From Gibbula magus (lineage: Eukaryota > Mollusca > Gastropoda > Trochida > Trochidae): a stretch of 64,000 nt of DNA. The notes under the pieces were generated by a model. That model was not told the DNA's origin, made no database searches, and saw only the letters and a program-made list of their open reading frames with translations. A program made the translations under genes and the position numbers. Of this stretch, positions 1 through 11,262 are shown in pieces (position 1 is the first letter of the stretch; every line of letters begins with the position of its first letter). The stretch covers positions 11,157,867-11,221,866 of the forward strand of contig OW388296.1 of the NCBI GenBank assembly GCA_936450465.1, in the 5' to 3' direction.

Positions 1-1740
1 ACCAGTTCTAAATTTCAGCAAAGGCTGTGAAACTTTCGCTGATAAAAATATAATAATATTCAACACCAAACATTGGTTTTATACAATCATATGTTTTCCC
101 TTTAGATGATAAAGATGTTTCGTATAGCCATTGTGTTATAAACTGATCTGTTAGAATTTGTTCAACTTTGCAAAGAAGCCAATTTCTCTTCACACAATTC
201 TGATCATTCCAAATATATGACAGACTACAATCATCCAAAATTGTTTTTACATAATGTACCCAAAGAGGTTGTTATCCAGTATTGTTATCAATTGCTAATA
301 ATTGTGTATACACTTTACATGAGAGCTTATTGTTATTTTCAATATTTAAAAGTTTACACCAATAAGATACTTTTCTCTTTATGATAATAATACTTAAAGG
401 AAGGCGTCCCGTTTCGCCGTGCAACATATAAGCCGGTGTACGTTTGCGTAAATATAATACCTTTTTAAAAAAATAAATAATCTATGAACTGGTTCTACTT
501 TTTCAAAATGACAAGGGGCTCATACACATGTATCTAACAACTATGTAACAAAATTGGTACAACCATATGATCAAATGCTTTAAACAAACAGTCTGGTGGT
601 AAATGTAGATTTCGTGATTTTAATGACAACCAATACATTGCTTTCAGGCCTTGATCTCTTAGGGCAGTATTACATTTTTATTCTTATGAAATTCTATTCC
701 AAAGTAAGTATAACTCTCCGAAATGTTTTAAAATGACGTCATCAAAATAATATTGTCGAAAATTAACCCTTGCAGTTCCGGATCCTAACACAACTATACG
801 TTAGCTATTTTTTAAATATTCACGTTCAAGGTCCATTAGCGTCCAATACCAAAATTTCACGAATATCGACAATTTAAAATACCATAGTTGAAGACATTCA
901 TCACAGTAATGAATTGTTTTCATATCAGGCATTGATTTGTGATAAGCCTTCTCCTTAAATACTTGGCATGTTTAAAGCTCTCAATTCTGATCAAAGTCAA
1001 TAAATAGATTGAAAACTATTTTCAAACAAATTAATGCTGTCTTCATATGGTTCAACTGTACATCTGAGCCTCTGTATTTGATAAAGGCCCTTTTATAGAC
1101 AAGACTCACAAACTGAAATAAAAATAACGTTACATCTTGTTTTACATAGATAAAAGGTGTATTTGATCCCAACTTGGGTCAATACGAATCTATTAATGAT
1201 GCACACAATCACTGACAGAAGTTTGAATTCTCGTTTTACCACTTCGGGAGCTGATATTGTTAGTATCGATTCGGCAACCAAGAGAGCAAATTCATATTTG
1301 ATATAATTTGATTTGATAGTTGATTGAATTATATAAATGATGACGGAGTGATGATATTTCCGGTACAAAAAGGCCACAATCGGCCTAATCTAATTAGAAC
1401 AGATTACAATCATTGGTGGTATGAAGCTCCAGATGACATAACCAGATTATTAGTCACGACCATGACGCACGTTATGAACCCATCCTGCTAGGGAGAGAAA
1501 AATATGGTTTAATGTAACTGGAAAGCGTTTAAAGGGATTCAGGAGAGGATGTGTTCTGTATTGGACGTTGATGATGTTTGTAAATGTTCTACTATAAACA
1601 GTTAAAGCCACAGTTTTCATAAAAAAAAAAATTTCACTGGCTTGTGCACAGTGCGACTTACCCTGGTATATAGTTGGTTTCTTGTGGACTTACTTACTGG
1701 AATCTTGTAATATAACTATAAACTAGCAAAGATAAGATGT
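1..1740. repeat. R-family fragments, otherwise AT-rich with no gene seen
   Basis: No coding frame looks convincing here. Short stretches match other parts of the window. The text around 1540-1600 (GTGTTCTGTATTGGACG) resembles 21870-21915, and the text near 810-840 (AAATATTCACGTTCAAGG) resembles 59135-59155. I read this as diverged pieces of the long interspersed repeat described below. Confidence 0.45.
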
Positions 1741-1744
1741 ACGA

Positions 1745-2185
1745 GAAACAGACAGACAGACAGACATTTTATTCAGTAACAGGCCACCGGCCCAAAATAC
1801 ATGTACATACTTATTTGAATGATATGAGCACATTGTAACATATATTTCATTTAGATTTGTGTTTCATATGAACAAAGTATAGAAAAAGACAAACATCCTT
1901 CATGATATTGGCATTATTACTTTGTAAAATAGATATAAAGTTTATCATAGTAGGAGATTTGCTGAAATATTTTGATATGTATTTAGTTCTAATATCACAG
2001 TATGCATCACAAACATAAAATACATGCCACTCATCTTCAACAAAATAAATACCATTTGCTTCACAGAATAGACAGTGCCTCTCATGATATGCAACATTTG
2101 TGTATCTTCCAGTTTCTATAGCTAATTTAAAGTTACAACATCGAAATCTGGCAAATATACTTTTTAAATATTGGGGGATGTCATA
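1745..2185 (-). pseudogene. LINE reverse-transcriptase ORF, C-terminal relic plus 3' tail
   Basis: Read on the minus strand, an open frame of about 112 codons runs from 2185 to the stop at 1847-1849, with no start codon of its own. It carries FARFRCCNFKLAIETGRY and then a Cys/His set (HCLFCEA ... EDEWHVFYVC), the pattern found at the C-terminus of many non-LTR retrotransposon ORF2 proteins. Upstream the frame is lost near 2186, where the adjacent frame continues with related residues, so a frameshift is likely. After the stop, about 75 bp lead to a (TGTC)n tail at 1748-1770, as expected for a LINE 3' end. The polymerase core is not present. The element is a dead 3' fragment, and its clade cannot be fixed from so little. 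Confidence 0.65.
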
Positions 2186-2395
2186 TTAAGTAGCTCTCTA
2201 CATTTAATAAAGATGTGAAGTGTTTGTAGTACTGACATTTATTATTGCTATCAAGGGATGATTGCCAGGATTGGGACAAGTTATTATTTTTTTTTATTAA
2301 ATGTCATTATTTATACTTACTGCTGATAACTCAAACTAGCCAATTGAGTTCCTCTCAATTAATCACTTGATCAGATATAACACTGAAGAATAAAT
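2186..2395. other. AT-rich spacer, nothing recognised
   Basis: AT-rich sequence between the LINE relic and the GC-rich block. I see no feature here apart from a T-run near 2286. Confidence 0.4.
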
Positions 2396-2441
2396 AGAGT
2401 TACCTCCCCCACCCTCGCTCTCCGCTAGGTGGCTTACCCAG

Positions 2442-2519
2442 TGACGTCATTCCTTCCTCTTGGAGCCTGGACGCATGCAGTTCTCAGACTCGCAGGAGGG
2501 GAGGTGGAAGGGGTATAAA
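2442..2519 (+). promoter_or_regulatory. CRE palindrome and TATA box
   Basis: TGACGTCA (2442-2449) is the complete cAMP-response-element consensus. TATAAA lies at 2514-2519, about 65 bp downstream. If used, transcription would start near 2545, inside the hairpin. Both words can occur by chance, but their spacing and their place at the start of a GC-rich block support a promoter. Confidence 0.4.
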
Positions 2520-2523
2520 GACC

Positions 2524-2606
2524 GGTGAGTTATCAACGATGAGTATAAATAATGACGTTTAATAAAAAACGTACTATTATGTACATACTCTAGTTGATAA
2601 CTCACC
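2524..2606. repeat. Imperfect hairpin with 14-bp perfect outer stem
   Basis: GGTGAGTTATCAAC at 2524-2537 is the exact reverse complement of 2593-2606. Pairing continues inward with gaps (GAGTAT against ATACTC, AACGT against ACGTT). It sits immediately after the TATA box. Confidence 0.8.
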
Positions 2607-3345
2607 AAAGCCAACATACCACTGAAGGAAGAGGCCTGCGAGGCAACCCGATAGCAGAAGAGGGGGGTTGGTGACCGAGAGGACCGAAGGACCGAGAGGG
2701 TCCGCAAGCTACGACTAGCCGGAAACGCAAATGGAACAAGGCTAGGAGCTGACATTAACCCTAAGGGTTCATCTATCCCCGCCCTTAACGTAACAATGGG
2801 AAACCCCTAGACTTGTGTCCCGAGGAGGTCAGCTGCTCGGCGAACACCCCAATCTCACCACGCCTTCCAGATTTTCGGAGAGCCATAGTTGCTGAGACCA
2901 GTCTTATCTCATGAGAGTTAGAGATGGAACTGGCGACACAAGAGTAACTTGATGTCTGGGCATCATAGGCATCTTGGGAGTTGTGGGTGTTGAACGTGTC
3001 GGCGACCGAGAAAGGGAGTCCCACCGCATGTTACGGCCTGGCGACGAGAGCTACCAACTTGCATCCCAGAATGCACTCTGTCATCCTCTTAGCGTCAAAC
3101 ACTGACAAAGGAGAGCAGATACGCCTCTTCTTCTTCTTTTTTCGCCCTGACGACTTCGACTGGTGTCTATTCGACTGAACCGATTTCGCGGACTGGCATC
3201 ACCTCTCTATCCTCCGCCACGTAAGTTGGGTCCTGCCCCAATGTTGTACGGGGGAGTCAAACTCTGTCGTGTCTTCCACATGACACTAAGTCGACGCCGG
3301 AGGGCAGAGGGTGAAGAACCGGAAGAGGCAAAAGTACATATGTAT

Positions 3346-5790
3346 TAATGTAATTTGACGGGACCATTCTAATTACTGCACTTTCTAGAAAGAGCAGTTA
3401 TTGATCTGTGTGACGATGTTTGTGACACTGCAGAACTGATGTGTTTCTCGGTGAGGAATGAGCAGTACTTTAAAAATATTTTAGGAGAATTATTGACAGA
3501 TGAGCAGTAATTAGCTATTAACCTCTGCTCAATGGTTTACTTTCTAGCATCTGAAGGAATACTAGTAGGGTTGATAGTGTCCAGTAAATCTGTTTTAAAT
3601 TTGTCAATAGAATAGGGATAACAAGAGAGAAGGTGGCATTTGTAACAAATGATTTATATTTTACTGATAATGTACTACAGTTTCTAAATTGATGAGATAG
3701 AGAATACTTAATGAAGATTGTCAAATACCAAGTTCATATCATCGAGTGTCATGAGTTAAGCTGGTATTTCACGGGTGGCACTGTATTCATCAACTGTCCC
3801 AGTGGACATATCTCATATCTTCAATGTAGCTTGATAGACAGTTTATTTCGCTGATGAATCTCACTATACCATTGCTCATTATATAATAATGGTGCATACG
3901 CGTGATTGTTACGATTACACAATGTTAATAGTAAAAAAGAATATTCACGATGTTGAACGTTACTGTTATAGTACCTCATCGAGTATTGCAAGGACTGAAC
4001 AAATGGAATCTCACTAAATGAAAATAGCATGTCAAATTCAGGTCACATAATTTACAAATATAACATGGACAAGAACATTTAGGTTTTTCTTTAATCGATT
4101 TTCACCCAAGGACATTCATGTATTTCATGTTATTTTTCTGATTTCTAAAATTGATTTATTGAACTTTGAATCCTTTGACAGTTTATGCAGCTGTATGAAC
4201 TATTTGTCACCATTTCAACCTCAGCGAGATGAAAGATTTTAACAAATTAAACCTGTTTCCGCTCCCATTGCTAGTGAAATTATGCGTCAATACTGGAATT
4301 GACAGAATGGAACTTCCGGTTTGGCAAAATATCAACATCATTTTCCAGAGAGGTACATTTCACTGCCCGTGGAAAATCCTCATTACAACTTTACAAACTA
4401 ATCGATATAGGATTAGCATGATGACAATCACATTTATATGTTCACATAATGATAGTTCTTTATAATAATGGTTTTTTTTTGTTATCATATCATCACTGAG
4501 CAAAATGCATCATGTACGTGAACAATATTAATACTGACACATATGCAATTATAAACAATTAATGCTTTCGCTCATAAAGTAAATCAATTATCAATCTCTT
4601 GTTAGAAGTTGGGGATTTATAAATAATATATCAGTGCGGTTTGCAAATGATAATAAAAACATACCATGTAGATATTCATCTGACACCCAATATACGTATT
4701 CTTCCTGTAGACACGTCGGCACAAATCATCCATCAACAAGAAATATGAAATACATGCCTGGCTACCGTCTGTTACAAGCCAAAACAAAATACGGTACACG
4801 TCATTAAAATAAGAACAAATTTATTTTAAGCATTTGGAGATAATTTTAGAATCTAGTCTAAAGTTTAAAGTCTAGATATGTTCCTTGAAATGTATCTACT
4901 TACTTTTGGAACCGGCCTAATTTTACTGCGAAAAAGCCTGTTGTGAGAATAGCCAGACTATTATAATCAGATAAACGGTCGTCTTAATATTTGGTGTACG
5001 GGATCACGGGGTTACGTAGTCGTAGCTTATCCACCACTGTCAATCAATAATATCAATGTTGTAGGATACTGACACCAGGATAAGAATGTATGTGGTTTCG
5101 TTGAAGAGATGCGAGATTGCACCTCATCTTGTATGCATGGTATTGACGGAGTCACTCTATTGTTGACCACTCTCTTGCCATGCAATTCTGTTTGCAATCA
5201 CCGGGTGGATGTAGCTGTTGTTGAGGAACCGACGCCTCTACCCACGTGACCACAAGATCATGATATCACTAGCTATATACACAGTTTGGTTTCACCCTTA
5301 TATTACAGTTGGAATATACACAATAAACTTTCAACCAATCATGCTTGGCCTCTTCATATTTTGAAAAAAAATAATATGACAAATGAACACAGATGGAGCA
5401 AAGTTTTAACCAAGTGACCATATAGGTTTTCCAAAATAATTATCCCCTTTTACTGCGAAAATATATGTTTTCTAAACATTTCAAATTGAAAAGAACGTTG
5501 TGTTATTTTGAATTTGAACGTTGGAAAACATAAGATTTTTCTATTCAAAACCATTTACACCTGAATGAGTAGACATTTGCCAATTCAGTGCATAATGTCG
5601 CACTGCAGTTTCAGTAGATCCACGAAACTTTACACGCAACTCAATCATCTACTAATCGATAATATTAGCGGTCAATCAACACTCCAACCTTCCACTCAGT
5701 TATAAATTGTGTTAATGCCAATAAGACTTGCATAATTGTACTCAATTACTACTGTATTCATAACAATGAAGCATGTACATGCATAAACAA
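3346..5790. repeat. R-family copy, partial (+)
   Basis: The text at 3388-3480 (CAGTTATTGATCTGTG, TTTCTCGGTGAGGAATGAGC) recurs at 57032-57110 and, inverted, at 51890-51985. The segment around 4205-4330 (GAGATGAAAGATTTTAACAA, GAACTTCCGGTTTGGCAAAA) recurs at 23230, 29740, 43660, 57910 and 62980. Short open frames here are not conserved between copies. The part 5290-5690 is the inverse of 27190-27905 and represents the state without the SINE found there. Confidence 0.6.
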
Positions 5791-5979
5791 AATTACAACT
5801 TCCAAACGCAAGGCATAACTCTTGCCAGTCTGCATAATTGGCTGATGTAAGCTTTGTAGTATTTCCCTCGCTTGGTTGTGTCAAGATAGTGAATCGCTGC
5901 ACCAGAAATGCATAGTGGGCCTGGATTTCTAACACAGATTTTTAAAGGAAATACTGCAAGACCTAAATCAGCCAGTAAT

Positions 5980-6081
5980 GGACAAAAAGTGGTGGAATGC
6001 ATTTGCCGGATCCTTCCGGATTCTCCCAAATTTTGGCGGATCTTGGGGAATCCGGCAATCGGATTCCACCACTTTTTGTCC
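5980..6081. mobile_element. 102-bp MITE-like palindrome
   Basis: The terminal inverted repeat begins GGACAAAAAGTGGTGGAAT on both ends and continues after a 3-base mismatch with TTGCCGGAT, giving arms of about 32 bp. The interior is about 38 bp and no coding capacity exists. I could not find a convincing target duplication, so it may be an old insertion or an internal palindrome of a larger repeat. Confidence 0.6.
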
Positions 6082-6309
6082 TGTGATCCCGAGAAATTAA
6101 TAATGTACATCACAGGATTTGCTGTTTGCTAATTTTGATATACTCATATGCTTATAGGGAGAGGGCACGTATTACGTCAAATACGGTATGTACAAGTTTT
6201 TGAGTTCATCAGGCCAGAAAGAACCGATGGGCTTATGGCATGGCATGGTATTCGGCGTCAGTCCGTCCGTCCGTCCACTTTTTGCTTTGCCGTCTATTTC
6301 TCCAGAACC

Positions 6310-6945
6310 ACTGTCTCGAGAGCTGAAATTTTTATGTGCAGACTCCTTAGCTAATGGGGGATTCTAAATTATAGATTTGTTGACCCTGTGACCCCAAATA
6401 GGGTCACAGGGGTCATAGCCCTCAAGACCTATTTCCATCTTCTTCTCCAGTACCCAAAGGTCAAGAGAGCTGAAATGCTGCGTGCATACTCCTTGGCCAA
6501 TGAGGATTCTAAATTGTAGATTTAGTGACCCCCATGACCCCAAATCGAGTCACAGGGGTCACGACCTTGACATCTATTTTCATTTTCTTCTCCTGTACCA
6601 AAAGATCTAGAGAGCTGAAATGCTGTGTGCATACTCATTGGTCAATGGGGGTTCGAAATTGTAGATTTGGTGACCCCATGACCCGAAATCGAGTCACAGG
6701 GATCAAGATCTTAAAAATCTATTTCCATTTTCTTCTTCAGTACCAAAAGGCTAATTGGGATTCTAAATTTTAGATTTGGTGACCCCGTGATCCCAAATTT
6801 GGGTAACATGGGCCATGATTTTAAAACCTATTTTCATCCTCTTCTCAAGTACCAAAAGCTCGAGAAAGATGAAATGCTGTGTACAGACTCTTTGGCCAAT
6901 TGGGATTCTCAATTGAAGATTTGGTGACCCATGCTTTTTAAAGGC
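6310..6945. repeat. 146-bp tandem satellite, about 4 units
   Basis: The unit start GAGAGCTGAAATGCTG recurs with spacings of about 146 and 145 bp (6319, 6465, 6610), followed by two shortened units. Each unit holds GATTCTAAATTNTAGATTTG and then GTGACCCC...GGGTCAC-like words. The array is preceded by a (CCGT)n-like stretch near 6255-6275. The reading frames over it are by-products of the repeat. Confidence 0.8.
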
Positions 6946-7185
6946 TTTTTTTGTTTATGATGTTCCGCGTACTATTGGGTTTCAACAACACTGATCAGGA
7001 AGGACATAGGGAGACAGTTGATACCAGAGTGTTGCCTGTGAATTTCGTTCTGTATATTTATCAGGGAGAGTCATAGTAATAAACAATTGCAAACATGAAA
7101 CAAATACAGACAGAAGTTGGCATTGAAAGGGCGCAGTTTATTCAAAGAATAAGTTAAAGCGGCATCCTCCCCCTAATCCAGGAAA
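6946..7185. other. Spacer, nothing recognised
   Basis: Mixed-composition sequence between two tandem arrays. I see no gene, hairpin or element end. Confidence 0.4.
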
Positions 7186-7475
7186 GGGGACTGAGGCAAT
7201 GATTAACCTACTCCCCCATTTACCCTACTCTGAAATAAGAGACTTCTAGGGGAACCCTAGGCAAGCCCCCTCTCCCCTTTCCGCCTATCAAAGAAAGAGA
7301 CTTCTAGGGGAACCCTAGGCAAGCCCCCTCCCCCTTAACCCTAATCCGCGAGAAGAGGCATACTATGGGACCCGTAGTTAAGACCCTCCCCATTTCCCCC
7401 TCAAAGATAGAGACTTACTAGGGAAACCATAGGTAAGCTCCCTCCCTTTACCCTTATCTCAGCATGGAGATAGTA
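7186..7475. repeat. Tandem repeat with palindromic cores, about 4 units
   Basis: The units share GAGACTTCTAGGGGAACCC followed by a C-rich tract, at about 7229, 7298, 7350 and 7410. Each core is a short stem: CTAGGGGAACCCTAG in the first two, then CTATGGGACCCGTAG and CTAGGGAAACCATAG. The stems are largely kept while the bases drift. Confidence 0.65.
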
Positions 7476-9300
7476 AGCCACCCAATTGCGGGTTACAACA
7501 CTGCCATGCAGACAGTATTACCAGATCATATGACATGAAATATGAAGCACGAGGGCCGCCAACATCGACACTCCCTGCTCTCGGCCAAACACCCGTATAA
7601 AGCAGTAAAGCAGCGAGGACCACCACATCAGCTACGAAACCGCTTGTATTCCTGTACCCCGTACCCCCTTATAACCGATAAAATCAATCTGCGCGGGTGA
7701 TCTCGGCGACAGATTACCCCCTTAACCTTTAGCTTGCTGAATTGTTTTCAGGTTTTTGCAGAGAGCGTCAGATTTGTAAATTTGTAACAATTACGTCACA
7801 TGGGTATCCTTCATTTAAAGTTTTTCTCGCCTTAGTAATTAACGTAATCTTAAAATAATTCAAATAAATATCTGAGTCACATTTTTTTCTAACTTATTGT
7901 TATGAAAATGTGTTAATTTATGTAATATATTTCAAATATCAATTATTTTTACACTTGTCTATGGAAAAAAAATACAAAAAATACAGTAGTTCTAAAATTG
8001 TTCTACATTTTCAAACTCGAATTATTTTGTCAATAATTAACTATGCAGCCCAATTTTTACACCATTTTGTTCAGAATTAAATTTCTATACCAGAATTTGT
8101 TTATGTTGATTATATGTGTTTTTCTTTCAGAAAACAAGAGACTGTCACAAACGATCTCCGAAGTATTTATAAAATTTCGACGTAATATGAAACAATGGAT
8201 ATTCTTCAATGACCAATGCATTTACTTCCGTGAGAAATATTTGTAAAATAATGCATCAATCGTAATAAAATTTACACAAAAGGTTAACACATCTATTCAC
8301 TTTTCTGTGTTCCAAATATAAGCATATGACATTACAGTTTTTATATATTCCAACGAAAATCATTCATCGATATCGCGAAACATGACAGTCAACAAACACT
8401 CGGCGCTCGCCATTGTTATGCATTTCCTTCGCCGATTACAGATTTGTTCAAATCAACAAATCTAATAATCTAAATCATTTTGTAAATATTCCATTTAAAA
8501 CCAAAGTTAGAACACATTTTTCCAAATATTAATTGAATATCTAATGTAAACATGGTCTTGTAAAGTTGAAAAATACAATCAAAATTTCGTTCGGGCAGCG
8601 TTGTCGTATTTGTAAACAATGTCACGTGACGAGCTCTGCGGTACAAACGGATCATGTGACCAATAATGTTTCGCTTGTCACTACACTACACACAGATACA
8701 GGAATTCGCGCTTTCGCTCTCGGAAAACGTCGCCAAACTTCAGAAATAGCGGGAGTTTTCCCATTGGGGTGACTTGAAAAAATGGCCGATATGGTACTGC
8801 TGTTGACGACACGTTGAATATATTGCTATATTTAGAAACAAGAATTGACAAACAATGCCCAGATACATGTTTATTTATTTTTGGAAGATTGTGAGATTCA
8901 AAAAGTGTAGGTGATATTCTGTATTTATTTTCATGGATTTTACAAAAAGTAATCGATTGATGTTTTCATTTGCCGATATTTTCGCAAATTTGTCATTATT
9001 TTCTTACAAGATTATATTCAATGTCTAACATTTTTAATAAGCTAGGTGACGATATTCTTAACATAATGATGTAAAATTTATACATTTGGCATGCACTTAC
9101 TATAGAATTCCAACCCTTTGAATCGAATAGGTAACAATTTCATAACGACGTCAAACACGCACCTGCAGGCAATTTTGAGATTGAAAATACGTTCAAGATT
9201 TTTAATTCGTCATTTCTCAATAAATAAAATAAAATAATTTACAGAGATGCTAATTACATCACGTGAAAGTCAATTGATTTTGTCTAGTTTGTAGTTGATG
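7476..9300. other. AT-rich stretch; small GC-richer patch at 8580-8800
   Basis: No gene recognised. The patch at 8580-8800 is richer in CpG, carries two GTGAC/CACGTG-type words (8621-8660), and ends with an ATG in a short frame (8781). It looks promoter-like but I cannot connect it to an exon. Confidence 0.35.
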
Positions 9301-9304
9301 GACA

Positions 9305-9550
9305 TTATCTCAGCTCCAATATATGAACGCCATATAGAAAGGATGCTGAAAAATAAATTAAAACAAAGTCAAGAAACCGCAAAACTACAACATTAAATCC
9401 GAGTTCATCCGGCTGTGACTCGTCTCTTGTGTCAGCTTGGCGAGATTTCTTTGAAATTCTTGCATTCGGAATCGAGGGCGGGGCACGTTTTTTCTTTCTA
9501 GCCATTCGTGTCACGACCCGGCTTTTCCCTTGCTTTGTACCACGTGGCAT
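9305..9550 (-). CDS. Possible first exon encoding a basic N-terminus
   Basis: The frame starts with an ATG at 9550, about 80 bp downstream of a good TATA box on the same strand. The first 50 residues are strongly basic and low in hydrophobics (KQGKSRVVTRMARKKKRAPP near the start, then KKSRQADTRDESQPDE), like a nuclear or nucleic-acid-binding N-terminus. After about residue 52 the composition changes abruptly to hydrophobic residues, which suggests that the real exon ends there by splicing and that the rest is read-through into an intron. No family recognised. It could be the first exon of a host gene or of a transposon gene; the continuation is not visible downstream. Confidence 0.4.
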   Translation of the reverse strand: MPRGTKQGKSRVVTRMARKKKRAPPSIPNARISKKSRQADTRDESQPDELGFNVVVLRFLDFVLIYFSASFLYGVHILELR

Positions 9551-9630
9551 TCTTCAGAAGACCACGTCTACGTAATGTGTTGGTTTTGGAAAAGTCCGTT
9601 GAAAAAGGCCGCTCTTCGAATGAACACGGG

Positions 9631-9657
9631 TTTATATAGGGCAACGTCATGTGACCT
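9631..9657 (-). promoter_or_regulatory. TATA box and CRE-half-site promoter
   Basis: On the minus strand the sequence reads GGTCACATGACGTTGCCCTATATAAACC. TATATAAA lies at 9631-9638 and TGACGT at 9644-9649. The predicted start would be about 30 bp on, leaving a leader of roughly 50 bp before the ATG at 9550. Confidence 0.5.
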
Positions 9658-9715
9658 AGTTGAAAGGAGCTAGAGTTATCTCCCTTAGTCCACAAAACTG
9701 GAGAAATGTACCTCC

Positions 9716-11140
9716 TGCTAAATTATGTTATATTTAACAAGTATATAAAACATAAAATTGATTCAAGCAGAACTTATGACACGACATGTGTCGTTATTTA
9801 AGCTAGTGTATCATTTTCGCGAAGCAAATATTTTCATATGCCAGGCAAATATTTACAACTTCACTAGAAAGAGAAAGCAGATGATGAGATGCATGGTAGA
9901 CTTGATGAACGTAAACATCGACTCCGAAACTATTTGATGATAATATTCGATATTTTACAAAACTTGATTAACACATATAATGATGCAACATTTAGAATTA
10001 AACAGTTTGGAATACCAAACTGATCATAGATAATCATGTAATCACAATATAAATAATATGCACAAACTTTGTTTCGGAAGGGATCAAATTTATTAAGTAA
10101 GTTAGTATAATTTAACAGACATTGTTCTATTTGAATGACTATTTTCGTGATTAAAGCTTTTTAAAGTTATGAAAGTGTTTGTCACAACCATGACCATCAT
10201 CATAATCACCATCATCATAATCATCATCGTGTTGATAATATTTGTCGTCATCATAATCATCGCCATCATCATATTCACCATCCACATCATCATTTTCCAA
10301 AGAAGTGCAGGCACTTGTAATATCTGTCAACATATTTCTAAAATAAATTATTTCTTATTTCCGAAATGCATCATGAAATGCAAACAAACTTATCTTACCA
10401 TATTGAATATATAAATATGAATAGAATAGAAATGTGTTATTTGGTTATGAATGCCAAGTCTTATTTGAAATATACATTATGAGCTAATAAACGAGATTAG
10501 TTCGTAAAGTATTCCCATTAAAGTTGGAATAAACTCTGCATTTGACATTAAGTAAATGTCAGGTTCTTATTTGATGTAAGATGAAGATTTTTACAAACTC
10601 CAAATTCTTAATCATTTGCAGAAAATGTTATCTTTGATGGCGATGTTACAAAAATCAACAACGTGTTGCATGATATACATATATATCGGTACATGTGGAA
10701 CAATAAAACACTCTTGCGGTGGTCATTAATTGTTATATATAGTTGCAACATAACATATGTCACAAGTTTGTAGAGTTATTACTCATCTGTTCAGAGCTTT
10801 GCTTAACGATGGTTTTACATGTTTTGTGACTTTTGAAGTATGACAGTAATAAATTGTATAAAATCGCTTGGCGTATGTTGTTATAGTTCGATAGAAGCAC
10901 ACAACTTGCAAAACGACATTTATAATTACAAAATCAACAAGTTCTATTTAAAATATTTACACAAATCTGATATATTTATCATTTATCACGGGAGGCAACA
11001 GCATGCTACACACACTAATGCATGGCTGGAAACGCGGACTTTTTTGTTACATAATCATTTTGTAATTATTGCAACTACTACAATGATAATATAACATGGT
11101 TATATTTGGGATAACACTACCTTCAATAGTACAAATTCTT
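9716..11140. repeat. AT-rich, R-family (inverted) with an (ATC)n tract
   Basis: A CAT/ATC microsatellite of about 105 bp lies at 10190-10295. It matches in kind the (TCA)n at 24244-24267 and the (GAT)n at 50097-50130 of other R copies. No gene seen. Confidence 0.45.
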
Positions 11141-11149
11141 GTACTTTTT

Positions 11150-11262
11150 CGGGCCGAGTCCCATGCGGGATTCGAACCCACGCCCTCAGAGTAAGGCAAC
11201 TATCGCCAGCATTGACTGTACCAACAGCTTACCACACGACCATTTCGCCTCGATTACAATGA
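11150..11262 (-). repeat. tRNA-derived SINE, type 2 (palindromic tail)
   Basis: On the minus strand the sequence reads like a tRNA gene: TGGTCGTGTGGTAAGC resembles an A box and GGTTCGAATCCC is a B box. The acceptor and anticodon arms do not close into a functional tRNA. It is followed by a tail containing AAGTACAAGAATTTGTACT, itself a palindrome. A second copy lies at 25545-25625. Confidence 0.6.

Larger units (their letters stand above)
2396..3345. other. GC-rich block, possible promoter plus first exon or unclassified retroelement end
   Basis: This about 950-bp block stands out from the AT-rich surroundings by its GC content. On the plus strand it has a full CRE palindrome TGACGTCA at 2442-2449, a TATAAA at 2514-2519, a hairpin just after it (2524-2606), and a consensus-like splice donor GTAAGT at 3221-3226. 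That order would suit a promoter and a first exon. Open frames on both strands are short (60-100 codons) and none resembles a family I know. The block could equally be the end of an LTR- or DIRS-type element, because terminal hairpins beside a TATA box occur in such elements. I do not assign a function. Confidence 0.4.

Noticed and set aside
10102..10333. Met/Asp-rich frames
   Set aside because: They are translations of the (ATC)n tract.
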